Assembly (NCBI GenBank): GCA_014529385.2
Contig: CM043945.1
Span: forward strand, 98,058,612 to 98,122,611
DNA length: 64,000 nucleotides
Reading direction: 5' to 3'
From: Adiantum capillus-veneris
Lineage: Eukaryota > Streptophyta > Polypodiopsida > Polypodiales > Pteridaceae
The translations under genes and the position numbers were made by a program. Under the pieces are notes generated by a model, which saw only the letters and a list, made by a program, of their open reading frames with translations, searched no databases and had not been told where the DNA came from. Shown here piece by piece: positions 1 through 10,131 of this stretch. How positions within the stretch are numbered: the stretch's first letter is position 1; each line of letters opens with the position of its first letter.

Positions 1-159
1 TAACTGTCTACCAAGCTCTGTGAATCCGCTCTTAAAAATTATGTTGTTGTTGGGTAGCTTGTTGTTGTTGCATATAAGCCGCAAACTACATCATCTGTTG
101 CATGGCTGCCCACCCACATTTGTACTCTATTAATTTTCCAAGCTAGTGTAGTGATACTC
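1..159. other. Flanking DNA left of element A, unidentified
   Basis: I recognise no gene here. The stretch is AT-rich with a short run of GTT triplets near 47-78. It ends where similarity to the 3' LTR of element A begins at position 160. Confidence 0.3.
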
Positions 160-494
160 TGTGTAAATCCTGATTCCATAGTAGCAGTTCATTCCCTGAG
201 TTGTAATGATGTCATGATAATTGTAAAGGTCAGTGTGACCTGACCCTTGGCCAATTAGAAAGCCCTAGGTATAAAGGTCAATAAATTTAATGTGAAAAGA
301 GACTTATCTTTAGAGGAAGAAAGGAGCTCTAAAAATGTACGCTCAAGCTACAAAGCTGCTCTAACTTGTAATCAACTTTTCTAATGATTGGGTAATCTGT
401 TTTTAGTTTTTAAACTTGCATTGTGTTCCTCTTTTCATGCTCTTTTATTCAAGTGTAAGCATTGTCAGCTTTGTTCTAGTTCGCGACTATGCGT

Positions 495-1350
495 TGTTGG
501 GAAACAAGCAAACTGAAACACCTCTATAGTGATGTCACCCAAGAGCGTTGAAAGAGAACTACAAGACACCAAAACTTTGCAAAATCCTTTTGAAACACCA
601 CAAGTCCAATAGGAGTAGTCCCCTTGGGAATTTACTAGCCGTCGCCCACCCAAGAGACTATGTCACATAGGAGCAAAACCCTGTCAAAACATGGATTTAC
701 AACACACGCCGACCAATGCATATGAAGACAAGGCCCTCCCCTTTCATATTGAACATCACAAACCCACAACTTCAACATCAATTCCACAATTCATACATAA
801 CCTCCCAATCTGCCTATACACAATTTGCCACTAGGCTGCCATAGCCATAACCCTACAGAGAACTAGTCGTAACCTGAAGAGCACAACTCCAATTGGGGCA
901 CTTTAAAGCTTGAAAAATGAATGGCAAGAAAGTTGAAGATGACCAAAATTGATTCCATACGCCGCCATGAGAAAAATTGACGTGAACAGAAAGCTGTCCC
1001 AGCACGACTACACGTAGAGAAGGCTAGTCGGGGCAAAAAACTGCATCCAAAAGCACCAAGGAGACACAACGAGCTAAAACCTGCAATTTTCTGATGTTTG
1101 GCTGAAATTTTTTAAGTTTGTACATGAGTTTAAGTTATATACAAGGCTCACTTCAAAAAACTCACTCACGGGCACTTACAGTAGCCCGACAGCTGTCACT
1201 AGACTAGCGACTTGCAGTGCATGTACATGTGCTTGCTAAAGCAAGCTAAAAACCCCACAAAAAAAAGCCCACACACCCTTTTGACATCATGCGTCATGTC
1301 CGTCTATACAAATTTACCAAAAAAATGGGGTGTCAGAAATACGCCCAACA
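495..1350 (-). repeat. 3' LTR (minus sense) of the gag-only element, 856 bp
   Basis: It aligns along its length with 3068-3941, with small indels. A minus-sense TATA-like GTATATAAC lies at about 1135-1143. Confidence 0.85.
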
Positions 1351-2464
1351 TAGTTTGCCAACCCCCCAGTCTACTAGAGCATTCATGCTCAGCAGTAGCA
1401 TAAGCATATTGTCCACCCGGATCAAAGGGCCATACAACATAAGCAAAAATTGCATGAAGAAACACCAACCATATCAATTGCGTCACTCCCAATATCAAAG
1501 CATAAACCATATGTAGAATCCAAATCTTGTTTAGGCATAAAGTACTCTCAACCAATACAATAGAGAAACACCCTTTCATCATTATAGCATGCAAGGAATC
1601 CTTTAACATCTCATCCAAAAAGTCTTCAACTTTTATCTCAGCCATTTTTATATCCTCATGCATATCCATTTCATTCTCCCCACTCTTCATTAAGCCTCTA
1701 TCCAATTCAACCATATCATGCTTGATAGGTAAGCCATCTTCCATATATGCCTTAGGCTCCTTAACAAGAGGATCAAACAAGGTAGCATCAACCATATTCA
1801 CACGAGGCATAACAAGAGAGCCTCCATAATTTTCCATATCTTCTAAAACCTCAATATTCTCTTCATCAATTAAGACAGGATCATCCACACCATCATGCAC
1901 GCCATGAAGCTTCTCATTGATAGGGTCCTCATCAACAACACAAGTAGTATACTTAGTTGTTGCATCACCCTTTTGCATACAATCACCCAAAGCAGATAAT
2001 CAAGAGCCCTCATCATACACATCACCCTCTTTGTCATTTTTATCTTCCTTGACCTCCATCCTGTGATCCTTAACTACCTCATCTACAAGAGAAGAACTCA
2101 CAGCAATAACATTCGTACCAGAAGCATACTCATCCTCATTGTAACCTATATGAGAAGCATTAGCCATGTGACTTGGACATTCAAAATGATCATCTCCTTG
2201 CATTTGAGACTCTTTCATGACCATGGTAGCCTTCTTGTCTACATCCACCTTACTAGCATTATCATCTTTAACATGAAGGTTCACATCAAAGTGCTTAAAC
2301 AACAAAGATGGCATACATTGAGCATTCTTCTTGATCTGATTGTGTATATGACATTCTTCTTTCACATGCTCAAGAGAATGAGAAACATGGAAGTCTTCAT
2401 TGCATATGTTGTCCATATTTGTGTCTAAAACGTAAGATACATTTGGCTTCACATCTTCTTGCAA
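1304..2464 (-). pseudogene. C-terminal extension of the gag-only element's protein (unknown function)
   Basis: After the TAG that ends gag, the same minus-strand frame is open from 2464 to 2000 (154 codons) and, after one TGA, from 1990 to 1304 (228 codons). It runs 47 bases into the downstream LTR. The first part is acidic and rich in H, D and M. The last part becomes hydrophobic (for example ILHMVYALILGVTQLIWLVF and HAIFAYVVWPFDPGG), which could form one or two membrane segments. I recognise no enzyme domain. An open frame of about 570 codons with only two stops suggests one ancestral long protein. An envelope-like role is possible from the position and hydrophobicity, but there is no sequence motif to support it. 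Confidence 0.5.
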
Positions 2465-2470
2465 TCCAAG

Positions 2471-3022
2471 CTACTTCACTCTCTCTAGCTTCCATTCCTT
2501 ATGCTTTGCAACCTTTACTGCATCATCAAATGTAAGTGGCCTTTTAAGCTCAACCTTTAACTTCAAATCAGCTCTCAAACTTTGCATAAACATACACTTT
2601 TTAAGCATAAGAGGAGGAGCATCACTTCCCAAAGAAACACACCATCTTCTCCACAAAGCATTGAACTCCTTGACAAAGGCATCTACACTTTGACCATCAC
2701 ATTGTACAAGTCCTTCAATGGAGTGCCATACATCCGTTGGGTCCTCTACCTTCTTGAACTTCTCAAGAAAAGCCTTCTTTAATGCATCATAAGTCATCAC
2801 CAATGGAGGTTGAGATGATTTCCACCAAGACTCATACTCATCATACCATATCCTTGCATCTTCTTTCAAGCAAAAGAACAAAATCTTGAGCATAATCATT
2901 GGATCTTCCTTATTTGCCATCAAACAAGAAAACTCCATCTTTTCAATGAATGCATCAGCATCCTCACCTACATGACCATAGAACCTTGGAAACTCTGTCA
3001 CCATAGCCATCAAAGCTGTCAA
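2471..3022 (-). CDS. Retrotransposon gag domain protein
   Basis: This 183-codon reading frame carries a typical plant retrotransposon gag (Retrotrans_gag) pattern: FPRFYGHVGEDADAFIEKME near the start, then LKEDARIWYD and a central W.SSQPP..MTYDALKKAFLEKF block, followed by VDAFVKEFNALWRRW. The first ATG is at 3010; codons upstream to 3022 are open but lack an ATG. Gag would form the capsid that packages the element's RNA. No zinc knuckle is visible. The frame stops at a single TAG (2471-2473) and then stays open in the same frame into the extension at 2464-1304, so gag and extension were probably one protein. The gag start is only about 45 bp from the LTR, a very short leader. Confidence 0.8.
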   Translation of the reverse strand: MTALMAMVTEFPRFYGHVGEDADAFIEKMEFSCLMANKEDPMIMLKILFFCLKEDARIWYDEYESWWKSSQPPLVMTYDALKKAFLEKFKKVEDPTDVWHSIEGLVQCDGQSVDAFVKEFNALWRRWCVSLGSDAPPLMLKKCMFMQSLRADLKLKVELKRPLTFDDAVKVAKHKEWKLERVK

Positions 3023-3067
3023 TTGAAGGTCACTTGAAGAAGATCCTCAGTGGGGGCACCAAAACAC

Positions 3068-3941
3068 TGTTGGGAAACAAGCAAACTGAAACACCTCTAT
3101 AGTGATGTCACCCAAGAGCGTTGAAAGAGAACTACAAGACACCAAAATCTTTGCAAAATCCTTTTGAAACACCACAAGTTCAATAGGAGTAGTCCCCTTG
3201 GGAATTTACTAGCCGTCGCCCACCCAAGAGACTATGTCACATAGGAGCAAAACCCTGTCAAAACACGGATTTACAGCACACGCCGACCAATGCATATGAA
3301 GACAAGGCCCTCCCCTTTCATATTGAACATCACAAACCCACAACTTCAACATCAATTCCACAATTCATACATACATGCCCTCCCAATCTGCCTATACACA
3401 ATTTGCCACTAGGCTGCCATAGCCATAACCCTGCAGAGAACTAGTCGTAACCTGAAGAGCACAACTCCAATTGGGGCACTTTAAAGCTTGAGAGAAAGCT
3501 TGAAAAATGACTAGCGAGAAAGTTGAAGATGACCAAAATTGATTCCATACGCCGCCATGAGAAAAATTGACGCGAACAGAAAGCTGTCCCATCACGACTA
3601 CACGTAGAGAAGGCTAGTCGGAGCAAAAAACTGCATCCAAAAGCACCAAGGAGACACAACGAGCTAAAACCTGCAATTTTATGATGTTTGGTTGAAATTT
3701 TTTAAGTTTGTACATGAGTTTAAGTTATATACAAGGCTCACTTCAAAAAACTCACTCACCGGCACTTACAGTAGCCCGACAACTGTCACTAGACTAGCGA
3801 CTTGCAGTGCATGTACATGTGCTTGCTAAAGCAAGCTAAAAACCCCACAAAAAGAAAGCCCACACACCCTTTTGACATCAGGCGTCATGTCCATATGTAC
3901 AAATTTACCAAAAAAATGGGGTGTCAGAAATGCGCCCAACA
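3068..3941 (-). repeat. 5' LTR (minus sense) of the gag-only element, 874 bp
   Basis: It is the partner of 495-1350, with an extra AGAGAAAGCTTG-type duplication near 3490-3502. A minus-sense TATA-like GTATATAAC sits at about 3725-3733 and is the likely promoter of the element. Confidence 0.85.
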
Positions 3942-4011
3942 GCGTTAATGAGCCTTAATTGTAGATTTGAGTGCTTAAATCATTATTTTTAGTCGTTTTG
4001 ACCATAGGAGA

Positions 4012-4515
4012 GGCTCGTCACTGATTGACACCTCCCTAGGGAGGTGGAATCAATGGCCCACAATAGGCGTCATGAGGCGGGTGCAATTCGGGCCGTCCAC
4101 TCATCATTTGAACTAGGTGTGAACTAAGAGTGAACTCGGAGGTATGTGCACCACACCAAATTTGGTGTGAACTCAGTGTGAACTCAACATGAGCACGGTG
4201 TGAACTGGGGAAAGTCTACACACCACACCAAATTTGGTTTGAACTCAATGCGAACTCGGTGTGAACTAGGTGTAAACTTGTCTGCGACACCATGATCTAT
4301 AAACTTACCACACACATAGCTTTCAACGAGCGCGTGTTAGTCTAGTGGTTAGAGTCAATATTGTGGGGGAGAGGGTAGTGGGTTCAAGTCCCGGCTCCGA
4401 GAAAGTGGGAATCTTTTGCATTCCATAGGCAATCCAATGGTCACAATCAACCGATGATCATGAGCCATTGATCCCACCGCGACCTCCCAAAAGGAGGTGT
4501 CATTTAGTAACGAGG
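4012..4515. mobile_element. hAT-like MITE (504 bp) with internal GTGTGAACT repeats
   Basis: The ends form imperfect inverted repeats of about 22 bp (CTCGTCACTGATTGACACC at the left; the reverse complement of the right end reads CTCGTTACTAAATGACACC). The element is flanked by an 8-bp duplication, ATAGGAGA, at 4004-4011 and 4516-4523; eight bases is the hAT-superfamily signature. The uninterrupted target is seen in the 3' LTR of A near 14092-14099. There is no transposase. Between 4107 and 4290 the motif GTGTGAACT recurs many times, including two copies of a block with CACCACACCAAATTTGG (about 4150 and 4213). A tRNA-like segment lies at 4329-4400. Confidence 0.8.
4329..4400 (+). other. tRNA-like Pol III promoter segment inside the MITE
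   Basis: The segment has an A-box-like TTAGTCTAGTGGTTAGAG (about 4337-4354) and a perfect B box GGTTCAAGTCC (4381-4391) followed by CGGC. Both resemble plant tRNA-Glu, which has GTAGTCTAG and GGGTTCAAGTCCCGGC at these places. The acceptor arms do not pair and the anticodon region is degenerate, so this is a tRNA-derived (SINE-head-like) sequence and not a functional tRNA. Confidence 0.6.
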
Positions 4516-4934
4516 ATAGGAGAGTGTTCGTAGACCATAGGGTGACCTTTTTGGACTGATCTGCTGCAGTTTTTTAGGACATTTTTCATGATGGATCGTG
4601 ATTTTGGTACCTTGTCAGATTGCGCTAGACTTGGTAGGATAGTGCCCCTCGGTGTCCTAGATCTACTCCTAAAGTTTCATTTCATTTCAAGTCCGTTCGT
4701 GTGTCAAAATGGCGTGATGACCTAGAGCTGTGAGAAAGGACATATGCAGATTTTCCTAATCATTGAGTGATTGATTTTCTTGTAGAGTTGTTGTGTTAGC
4801 TTGTTAGGTTCACTTCTTGAGATTGATAACCTCAAGAGTCTCCGTGCCCCATCCGAGTCACTTCCCTGAGTATTTACATTATGTTAGTGTCAGATAGCTA
4901 TGATACAGACATCCGTCATGGCTATCCGCTAACA

Positions 4935-4955
4935 TTGGCACCGCTATCGGGGATA
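4935..4955 (+). promoter_or_regulatory. Primer-binding site of element A
   Basis: TTGGCACCGCTATCGGGG directly follows the LTR end, in the position and form of the TTGGCGCC-type primer-binding sites of plant gypsy elements. Element H has the same motif slightly changed at 59630. I do not assign a tRNA. Confidence 0.65.
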
Positions 4956-5279
4956 ATGATCCTTAGATGGTGAGTGACCTAGTGCGTATTTAGAGTGTTC
5001 TTTTCCGAAGATTTGTCTCTCCATTCCATTTACGCTTTAGCGGTGAAGCAACTAGACACGAGTTTTAGTGCTTGGTAGAGTCTAGAAGTCGAGGACTTCC
5101 TAGATCTATTCTCGTGAGGTAAAGAGGGTTGTCAGTGAGATAGCCAAGAGCATTTCATTCTTCAATTTTCTCTATGCTTTCAGAGTGTTGTTCCATTTTA
5201 CATTTTGACTTTACTTTGTACCGTTCTGTTTTTTTTTCCTTCTATGTTTTATTTCAGTACTTAGGAGTAGGTTAAGTAG

Positions 5280-7600
5280 AAACTACCACCATCAAATTTG
5301 GGCTAAAAGAATGAGGAAAAAAAGGGTGAAATCCATATTTTGGCCGAAATGACCATAACTCTAAAATTTTGAAAATTTTATGGTAGAGACCTCAAAAGTG
5401 ATCCAAATTCAAAAATTTGTGGATCAAGGGCAGAAGTAGACTCTCCAGAAGCAATCTGAAAAGTCTGTGCAAATTATGTGGAGGAACATGGATCGCGATC
5501 AATATACCCCAGAGACCATTTTGATAAAAAAGTGATCAGTGACACTGTGCATCAGTGGAAAACTGCTTTGATCAAATTTGCTTGAAATAAAAACTCAAAA
5601 ATCACATCAGAATTAGCAGGGCAGAAACAATAAAACAGACATTGTAGACACAAAATTTGGGATTTTTCAACTTTTTGGGATCCAAATTAAAAAAGGGGTG
5701 AAATTTGGCTTCTACAGGGAATAGAGAACCATTAGAATAAAATCCATGAAAAAATGTTGTCAAATATGGATCGTAATCCATGTACCTTTTGACATTTGGG
5801 CTGATATTTGACAATTACATCCCTGATAACTAGTGGAACAACTTTTCCAAAAGTCGCAATGTCAAAAAAGTGAAAAAAGTTGGTCAAAATAGCCAAATAC
5901 AGAAAGTAGTCAAGACAGACATAAAAACTCACTTTTGGTTGACAAAAACTAGTCCAAATCCAAATGGATACCATACCATCCATTAAACATGTTGATCCTA
6001 ATGATACAAAAAAAAGTCAATTTGGCTTCCAAACATGGATCGCGATCCATGTACCTTTTTGAAATTCTGCACAAGAACTAGACCAATAGGTAGCTAGTAC
6101 CATTTGGAACAACTTTCCCAAAAGTCACAATGTCAAAAATTTGAAAAAAGTTGATCAAAATTGCCAAAAATAGTAAATAGTCAAAAATCCCAGGGCAGAC
6201 AAAAAAACTCACTTTTGATTGAGAAAAAGTTGTCCAATTTCAAAAGAAGTGGTGGAGTAGACTACTAACATTGCAGGTAATTATCAAGCCAAATTTGGTG
6301 TTCAAATGTGATGGAGAGATGGATCGCGATCGATGTACCTCATCATGATTTTTGGCTAAGATTTAAGCAGTGGGTAGCTGACACATAGACAAACACATTT
6401 CCCAAAAGAATCATATGCAAAAAAGTTGTAAAAAGTGGTCAAAAGAACAAAAAATAGTTCATTGTCAAAATTGTCACAGCACATTGTAGAGTTCACTTTT
6501 GATTGGGCAAAAGTGATTCAAATTCAAAAAGATTTGGGGAAGAGTATCACCATAACATGGACTATAAGATGAGCAAGTTTCATGTCAAAATGAGGACAAA
6601 CATGGATTGCGATCCATGTACCTCCTGAGGAAATTTTTGGACAAAAACCTTACCACCATATAGCAGAGACCATTGTGAATAAAAGCCCCCAAAGAAGCAT
6701 TGTCAAAAAAGTTCAAAAAGTAGGTCAAAAGGGCAAAAATAAGCTTAAAGTAAAAACCCTAAAACAGATCTGTGGATTGACTTTTGCCTGACCTAAACAA
6801 GTCCAAATCACACAAAAACCATATAGCAGGGATCAGTGACCAAGGGCAAGCTGTGAGTCAACTTTCATTACCATCTGACATAGAGGTACATGGATCGCGA
6901 TCCATGTTCCCTGTCTCATCACAGATTGAGACCAAACATGTACCATAGCTAGAGGACATTAGAGAGAGTCTAGTGATTTTTGCAAAACAAAATTTGAATA
7001 TCAAAAAACAAACCAAAAGCCCAGAATTGCCAAGTACTTTGAGAAAGTGCTAGAACTGAGCTAGTTTTCAATCCAGAGGTCCATTTTTAAAAAAATTGAT
7101 ACCATAGGACCCTACTTATCATGTTGAATCTGATGGTACCAAGAGAATTCAATTTGGGCTCCAAAAATGGATCGCAATCCATGTAGCCATAGTAACAGCT
7201 TGACCTAAAAATTTCCAGATCAATAGTGCATACACAAGGAAACATATCCCCAAACCTAGTCACTGAAAAAATTTGAGCAAATTTCAAAAGGAAGCAAAAC
7301 AATTGACAGACTGAAAACCAATGTGTGGACCTAGCGTTGGCCATTTGACCTATCAAAACAAGTCCAAATCCAAAAAGATTTGAGATTTAGTTTGTGGACA
7401 TAGTCAGGAACAAACTCCTGACAGATCAAGTCCAAATGTGGTTGAACATGGATCGCGATCCATATACCTTAACCTCAGAATTTGATGAAAATTGGTACAG
7501 AGCTTGCATATGACCTTGTTTACACACTATCAAATTTTGGCAAATTTTGGAGAAAATTTTGACAGGGGAACATGGATCGCAATCCATGTACCTCAGCATA
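5280..7600 (+). repeat. Leader array: diverged ~280-bp tandem units, each with a GATCGCGATC palindrome
   Basis: Nine copies of a palindrome based on CATGGATCGCGATCCATG, usually followed by TACC, are centred on core starts 5491, 5769, 6038, 6322, 6605, 6893, 7170, 7451 and 7575. Spacing is 269-288 bp except for the last interval (124 bp). Between palindromes, diverged phrases recur in the same order, such as CAAAAGT.GTCCAAATTC and GTCAAAA.(G)CCAAAAATAG.. AAATAGTCAAAA. The array lies between the primer-binding site and the first gag-like sequence. The unit phrases have drifted strongly while the palindrome arms are kept, although several copies carry base changes in the centre or in one arm. 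Confidence 0.8.
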
Positions 7601-7627
7601 GTGGGGGTCTTTGACTTGATGATCTTG

Positions 7628-7930
7628 TAGACATACTTGAGAGCATCTCAAATCTCAAGTTTGAGCTAAAAATACCTTTGGGAGACCAAAATACAAGCCA
7701 AAGCTCCTGTGTCCTATTCCTAAAATTGTTTTGAGTGTTGTTTCAAGTGTAGTTCACTAAATTTGCTCTAACCTTTGATAGACATACTTGAGAAAACCTC
7801 AAATCTCAAGTTTGAGCTAAACATACCTTTGGAAGACTAAGATACAAGCCAAAGTTCCTGTGTCTGAGTCCTGAAACTGTTTTGAGTGTTGTTTCAAGTG
7901 CAGTTCACTAAAATTGCTCTAGCTTTTAAT
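7628..7930 (+). repeat. Tandem duplication of about 151 bp
   Basis: The block starting TAGACATACTTGAG at 7628 is repeated from 7779 with scattered changes. Shared phrases include CAAATCTCAAGTTTGAGCTA and GTTTTGAGTGTTGTTTCAAG. It lies at the end of the leader of element A. Confidence 0.75.
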
Positions 7931-8098
7931 AGACAACTCCAAATTGAGTTAGGTATAGCCAAGAAGAAAGCTTGTTGAATTTGTTTAGGCTTCCTAAATC
8001 CAAACTTTTAGGGTACTCGGAACTAGTTTTCAGAGACCAAAAGAGTCACAAAGACCTAACTTTTGAGAGACCGGATCAGGGGTAAAAAGGGATAATTT

Positions 8099-8871
8099 TT
8101 ACACTAAGCCAAAGTATGGACGTGAGTACAAACTTGTTGATCCAATTGACTTAGAACGATACACCTACAAGGGTTCTCCGATCTCTACTTACTTTCAGAC
8201 AAAAATGATGCCAGAGCACATATCAGAGAGATTCCACCGGGATTTTCTCCAAGATGAGACAAGAGAGCTAGAGACATCCTTCCAAGAGACCACGTATTGG
8301 TAAGATTGATGATTGAACCACAACAATTAAGACCTTCTCAAGTGGCCCAATGTGTTGGGACAAAATGAAAGCAAAGAGGTTGTAGGAGAAAGTTGCTTTG
8401 GAAATTGAACTACATCAAACAAAATAACAACTTAAACATGAGCAAGAAAGCAACAAAAGTGCAAAATGGCCTAAAGAGTCAAAGACTGACTCAAGTGGTT
8501 TAGTCTTGGTGGACAAATTCTTTGAACCTTTAGATGCAGTTTTGAAAGCCTATGAAGCTAGGCTTAAACCCAATCAAACCCAAGAGCATAGATGAATAAC
8601 GTATCCTCATCCATGGTATCAAAAAGAGAGGTTGCAAATGTGCAAGGAGCTCATCCAAGCAGCCCAAGCTCTTATGGAACCACATGTTCTAGATGCTCCA
8701 AAAATGGAGGTGCTAATCCGCAAAAGAATCCAGGAAATGGAGAACCAAGGTATTGTAAATGAAGATCAAGAAGAGCTAGAAGTTGAGGCACCTTTAGATA
8801 CAAAAGAAGTAGCCAATACCACAGATGGGGTGGGCTCACAAGCAATAATGCCTATTCTGGAGGTAGAATAA
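8099..8871 (+). pseudogene. Decayed gag-region sequence of element A
   Basis: From 8099 to 8302 one frame encodes a segment with DPIDLERYTYKGSP, matching DPIELERYTYFRGP in element H (62107-62148), so both descend from the same family protein. After a stop, a second open stretch (8632-8871, 79 codons) is acidic and coiled-coil-like. The H counterpart continues into a gag with zinc knuckles, so this is probably the N-terminal part of the gag polyprotein. The frame is interrupted many times and is not functional. Confidence 0.5.
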
Positions 8872-9598
8872 CCATGGCCACAATCCTTATGAAAATCGAT
8901 CAGAAACCAAAAAGATGGTAGTGCTACTTTACATTTAGCACCCATCCCTGAGATAAACACGGATCACGAGTTTTTTCTAGGAGATATATGATCTCTATAT
9001 GGGGTGTCAGGTCTGTCGCATCTAAAGAGAGCAAACCACACTCTCTACGGACTTTGCCATCTTTCATAGGAGAACTTGAAACAAAATTTGAGGTTAGAGT
9101 GGTACTTTCTCAATGGAAATCCACACCAAGAATGATGGATATCAAGAGCTTGCATGAATTGATGTCTACTCCTATACAATGCATACTTTCTCTCTCAAAA
9201 TTGCTAAAAAATTAGACCGCATCTATGGGGCCAAATGGGCAAACACCTAGAAACGATGGGGTTGAAAATCCCTTCACATGACCAACTTGCATATGACAAC
9301 ATGGATGACACCTCGCCTAAGAAACCATAGACAAAGCCGATACCAATGAATAAGGTGGGTGATTACGACGAAGGCGATGAAGGAAACACCACCTTACCAC
9401 TTCGGTACAAAGGAGTAAAGATGGTTGTGAGATTAAATATTGGGACATGAATTTCCATTACAACCAAGGGGATGTGGGAAAAATAGGGAAAGCCTGCTCT
9501 TAGGAAAACTCAAATGAAACTGCAATTAGCAGATGGATACGTGGAGAGATTGATAGGAATGTTAGAACAGCATTGAGTATGGGCACACCTTTGCCATA

Positions 9599-9904
9599 AT
9601 GAATTTTGACAAGAGCAACAACTTTGATATCATATTGGGCAAACCATTCATGCGTCAGCTCAAAATGGTACAAGACTGGGGCTATGACTATATCTACTTG
9701 AGACACAAAGAGGTCACTACAAAAACTAGTGTCAAATATCATAGTTATAGAGATGTAGAGCGAACCCCGGGGGAAGAATTACACTCTACAACTGAAGAGG
9801 AAAAGGAGGTACCTGCTTGGCTGCAAAGCAAAGCGCATATTTGGATGTGCGGAGCTTTGGAGTGTGGAAGTTTTAGAAAGGAAGATTACATTCTAGAGAG
9901 TTAA
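9599..9904 (+). pseudogene. Retropepsin-like fragment of element A
   Basis: The open stretch encodes NFDKSNNFDIILGKPFMRQL. The ILGKPF motif is the C-terminal signature of retropepsin-type aspartic proteases in gypsy polyproteins (usual form ILGRPFL). The catalytic D(S/T)G loop expected upstream is not readable because the sequence between 8940 and 9590 is full of stops. Normally the enzyme would cut the gag-pol polyprotein. Nothing reverse-transcriptase-like follows; after about 270 bp the long inverted-repeat element begins. Confidence 0.45.
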
Positions 9905-10131
9905 GTAGAAGATGAAGCTTACAGTAAGGAACCATTTCTAGAGGATTTGTTTGAACCCTTTGGATGGGATAATACTGGTGACTCTTAATGTCTGCGTAAA
10001 CAAAGAAACCATTACCAAATTTTGCGATGAAGATGGCTATGATATAACTCCCTTATTTATGATAAAGGTGTTGAAGGAAGCTAACGAGGTTTGTGAGTGT
10101 GAAAGCAAAAATTTCAGATAGATGGCAATTG

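Larger units (their letters stand above)
495..3941 (-). mobile_element. Gag-only (TR-GAG-like) LTR retrotransposon nested in element A
   Basis: The element starts TGTTGGG and ends CCCAACA, a perfect 7-bp terminal inverted repeat. It is flanked by GCGT at 491-494 and 3942-3945; the uninterrupted target is visible in the 3' LTR of A near 14036-14040. Two similar LTRs (495-1350 and 3068-3941) bound an interior of only 1.7 kb, read on the minus strand. The interior has a gag domain and a C-terminal extension in one reading frame but no protease, reverse transcriptase or integrase. That architecture matches the non-autonomous TR-GAG class described in plants, and mobilisation would need pol enzymes from another element. 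Next to the 5' LTR (minus sense) the motif TTTGGTGCCCCCACTGAGG is a possible primer-binding site. A G-rich tract (minus sense ACTGGGGGGTTGG) near 1358-1370 could be the polypurine tract. Confidence 0.85.
160..4934 (+). repeat. 5' LTR of element A, interrupted twice
   Basis: Three pieces (160-494, 3946-4011, 4524-4934) align in order with the 3' LTR at 13698-14509. A TATA-like GGTATAAAGG lies at about 268-277, shared with the 3' LTR (about 13806-13815) and with the LTR of element H (about 58931-58940). The LTR ends CCGCTAACA, directly followed by the primer-binding site. Confidence 0.85.

Noticed and set aside
4329-4400. Functional tRNA gene
   Set aside because: A and B boxes are good, but the acceptor and T arms do not pair properly and it lies inside a MITE.
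5280-7600. CRISPR-like or satellite array
   Set aside because: The genome is eukaryotic, units are about 280 bp and diverged, and the array is bounded by a primer-binding site and gag-like sequence, so it belongs to the retroelement leader.
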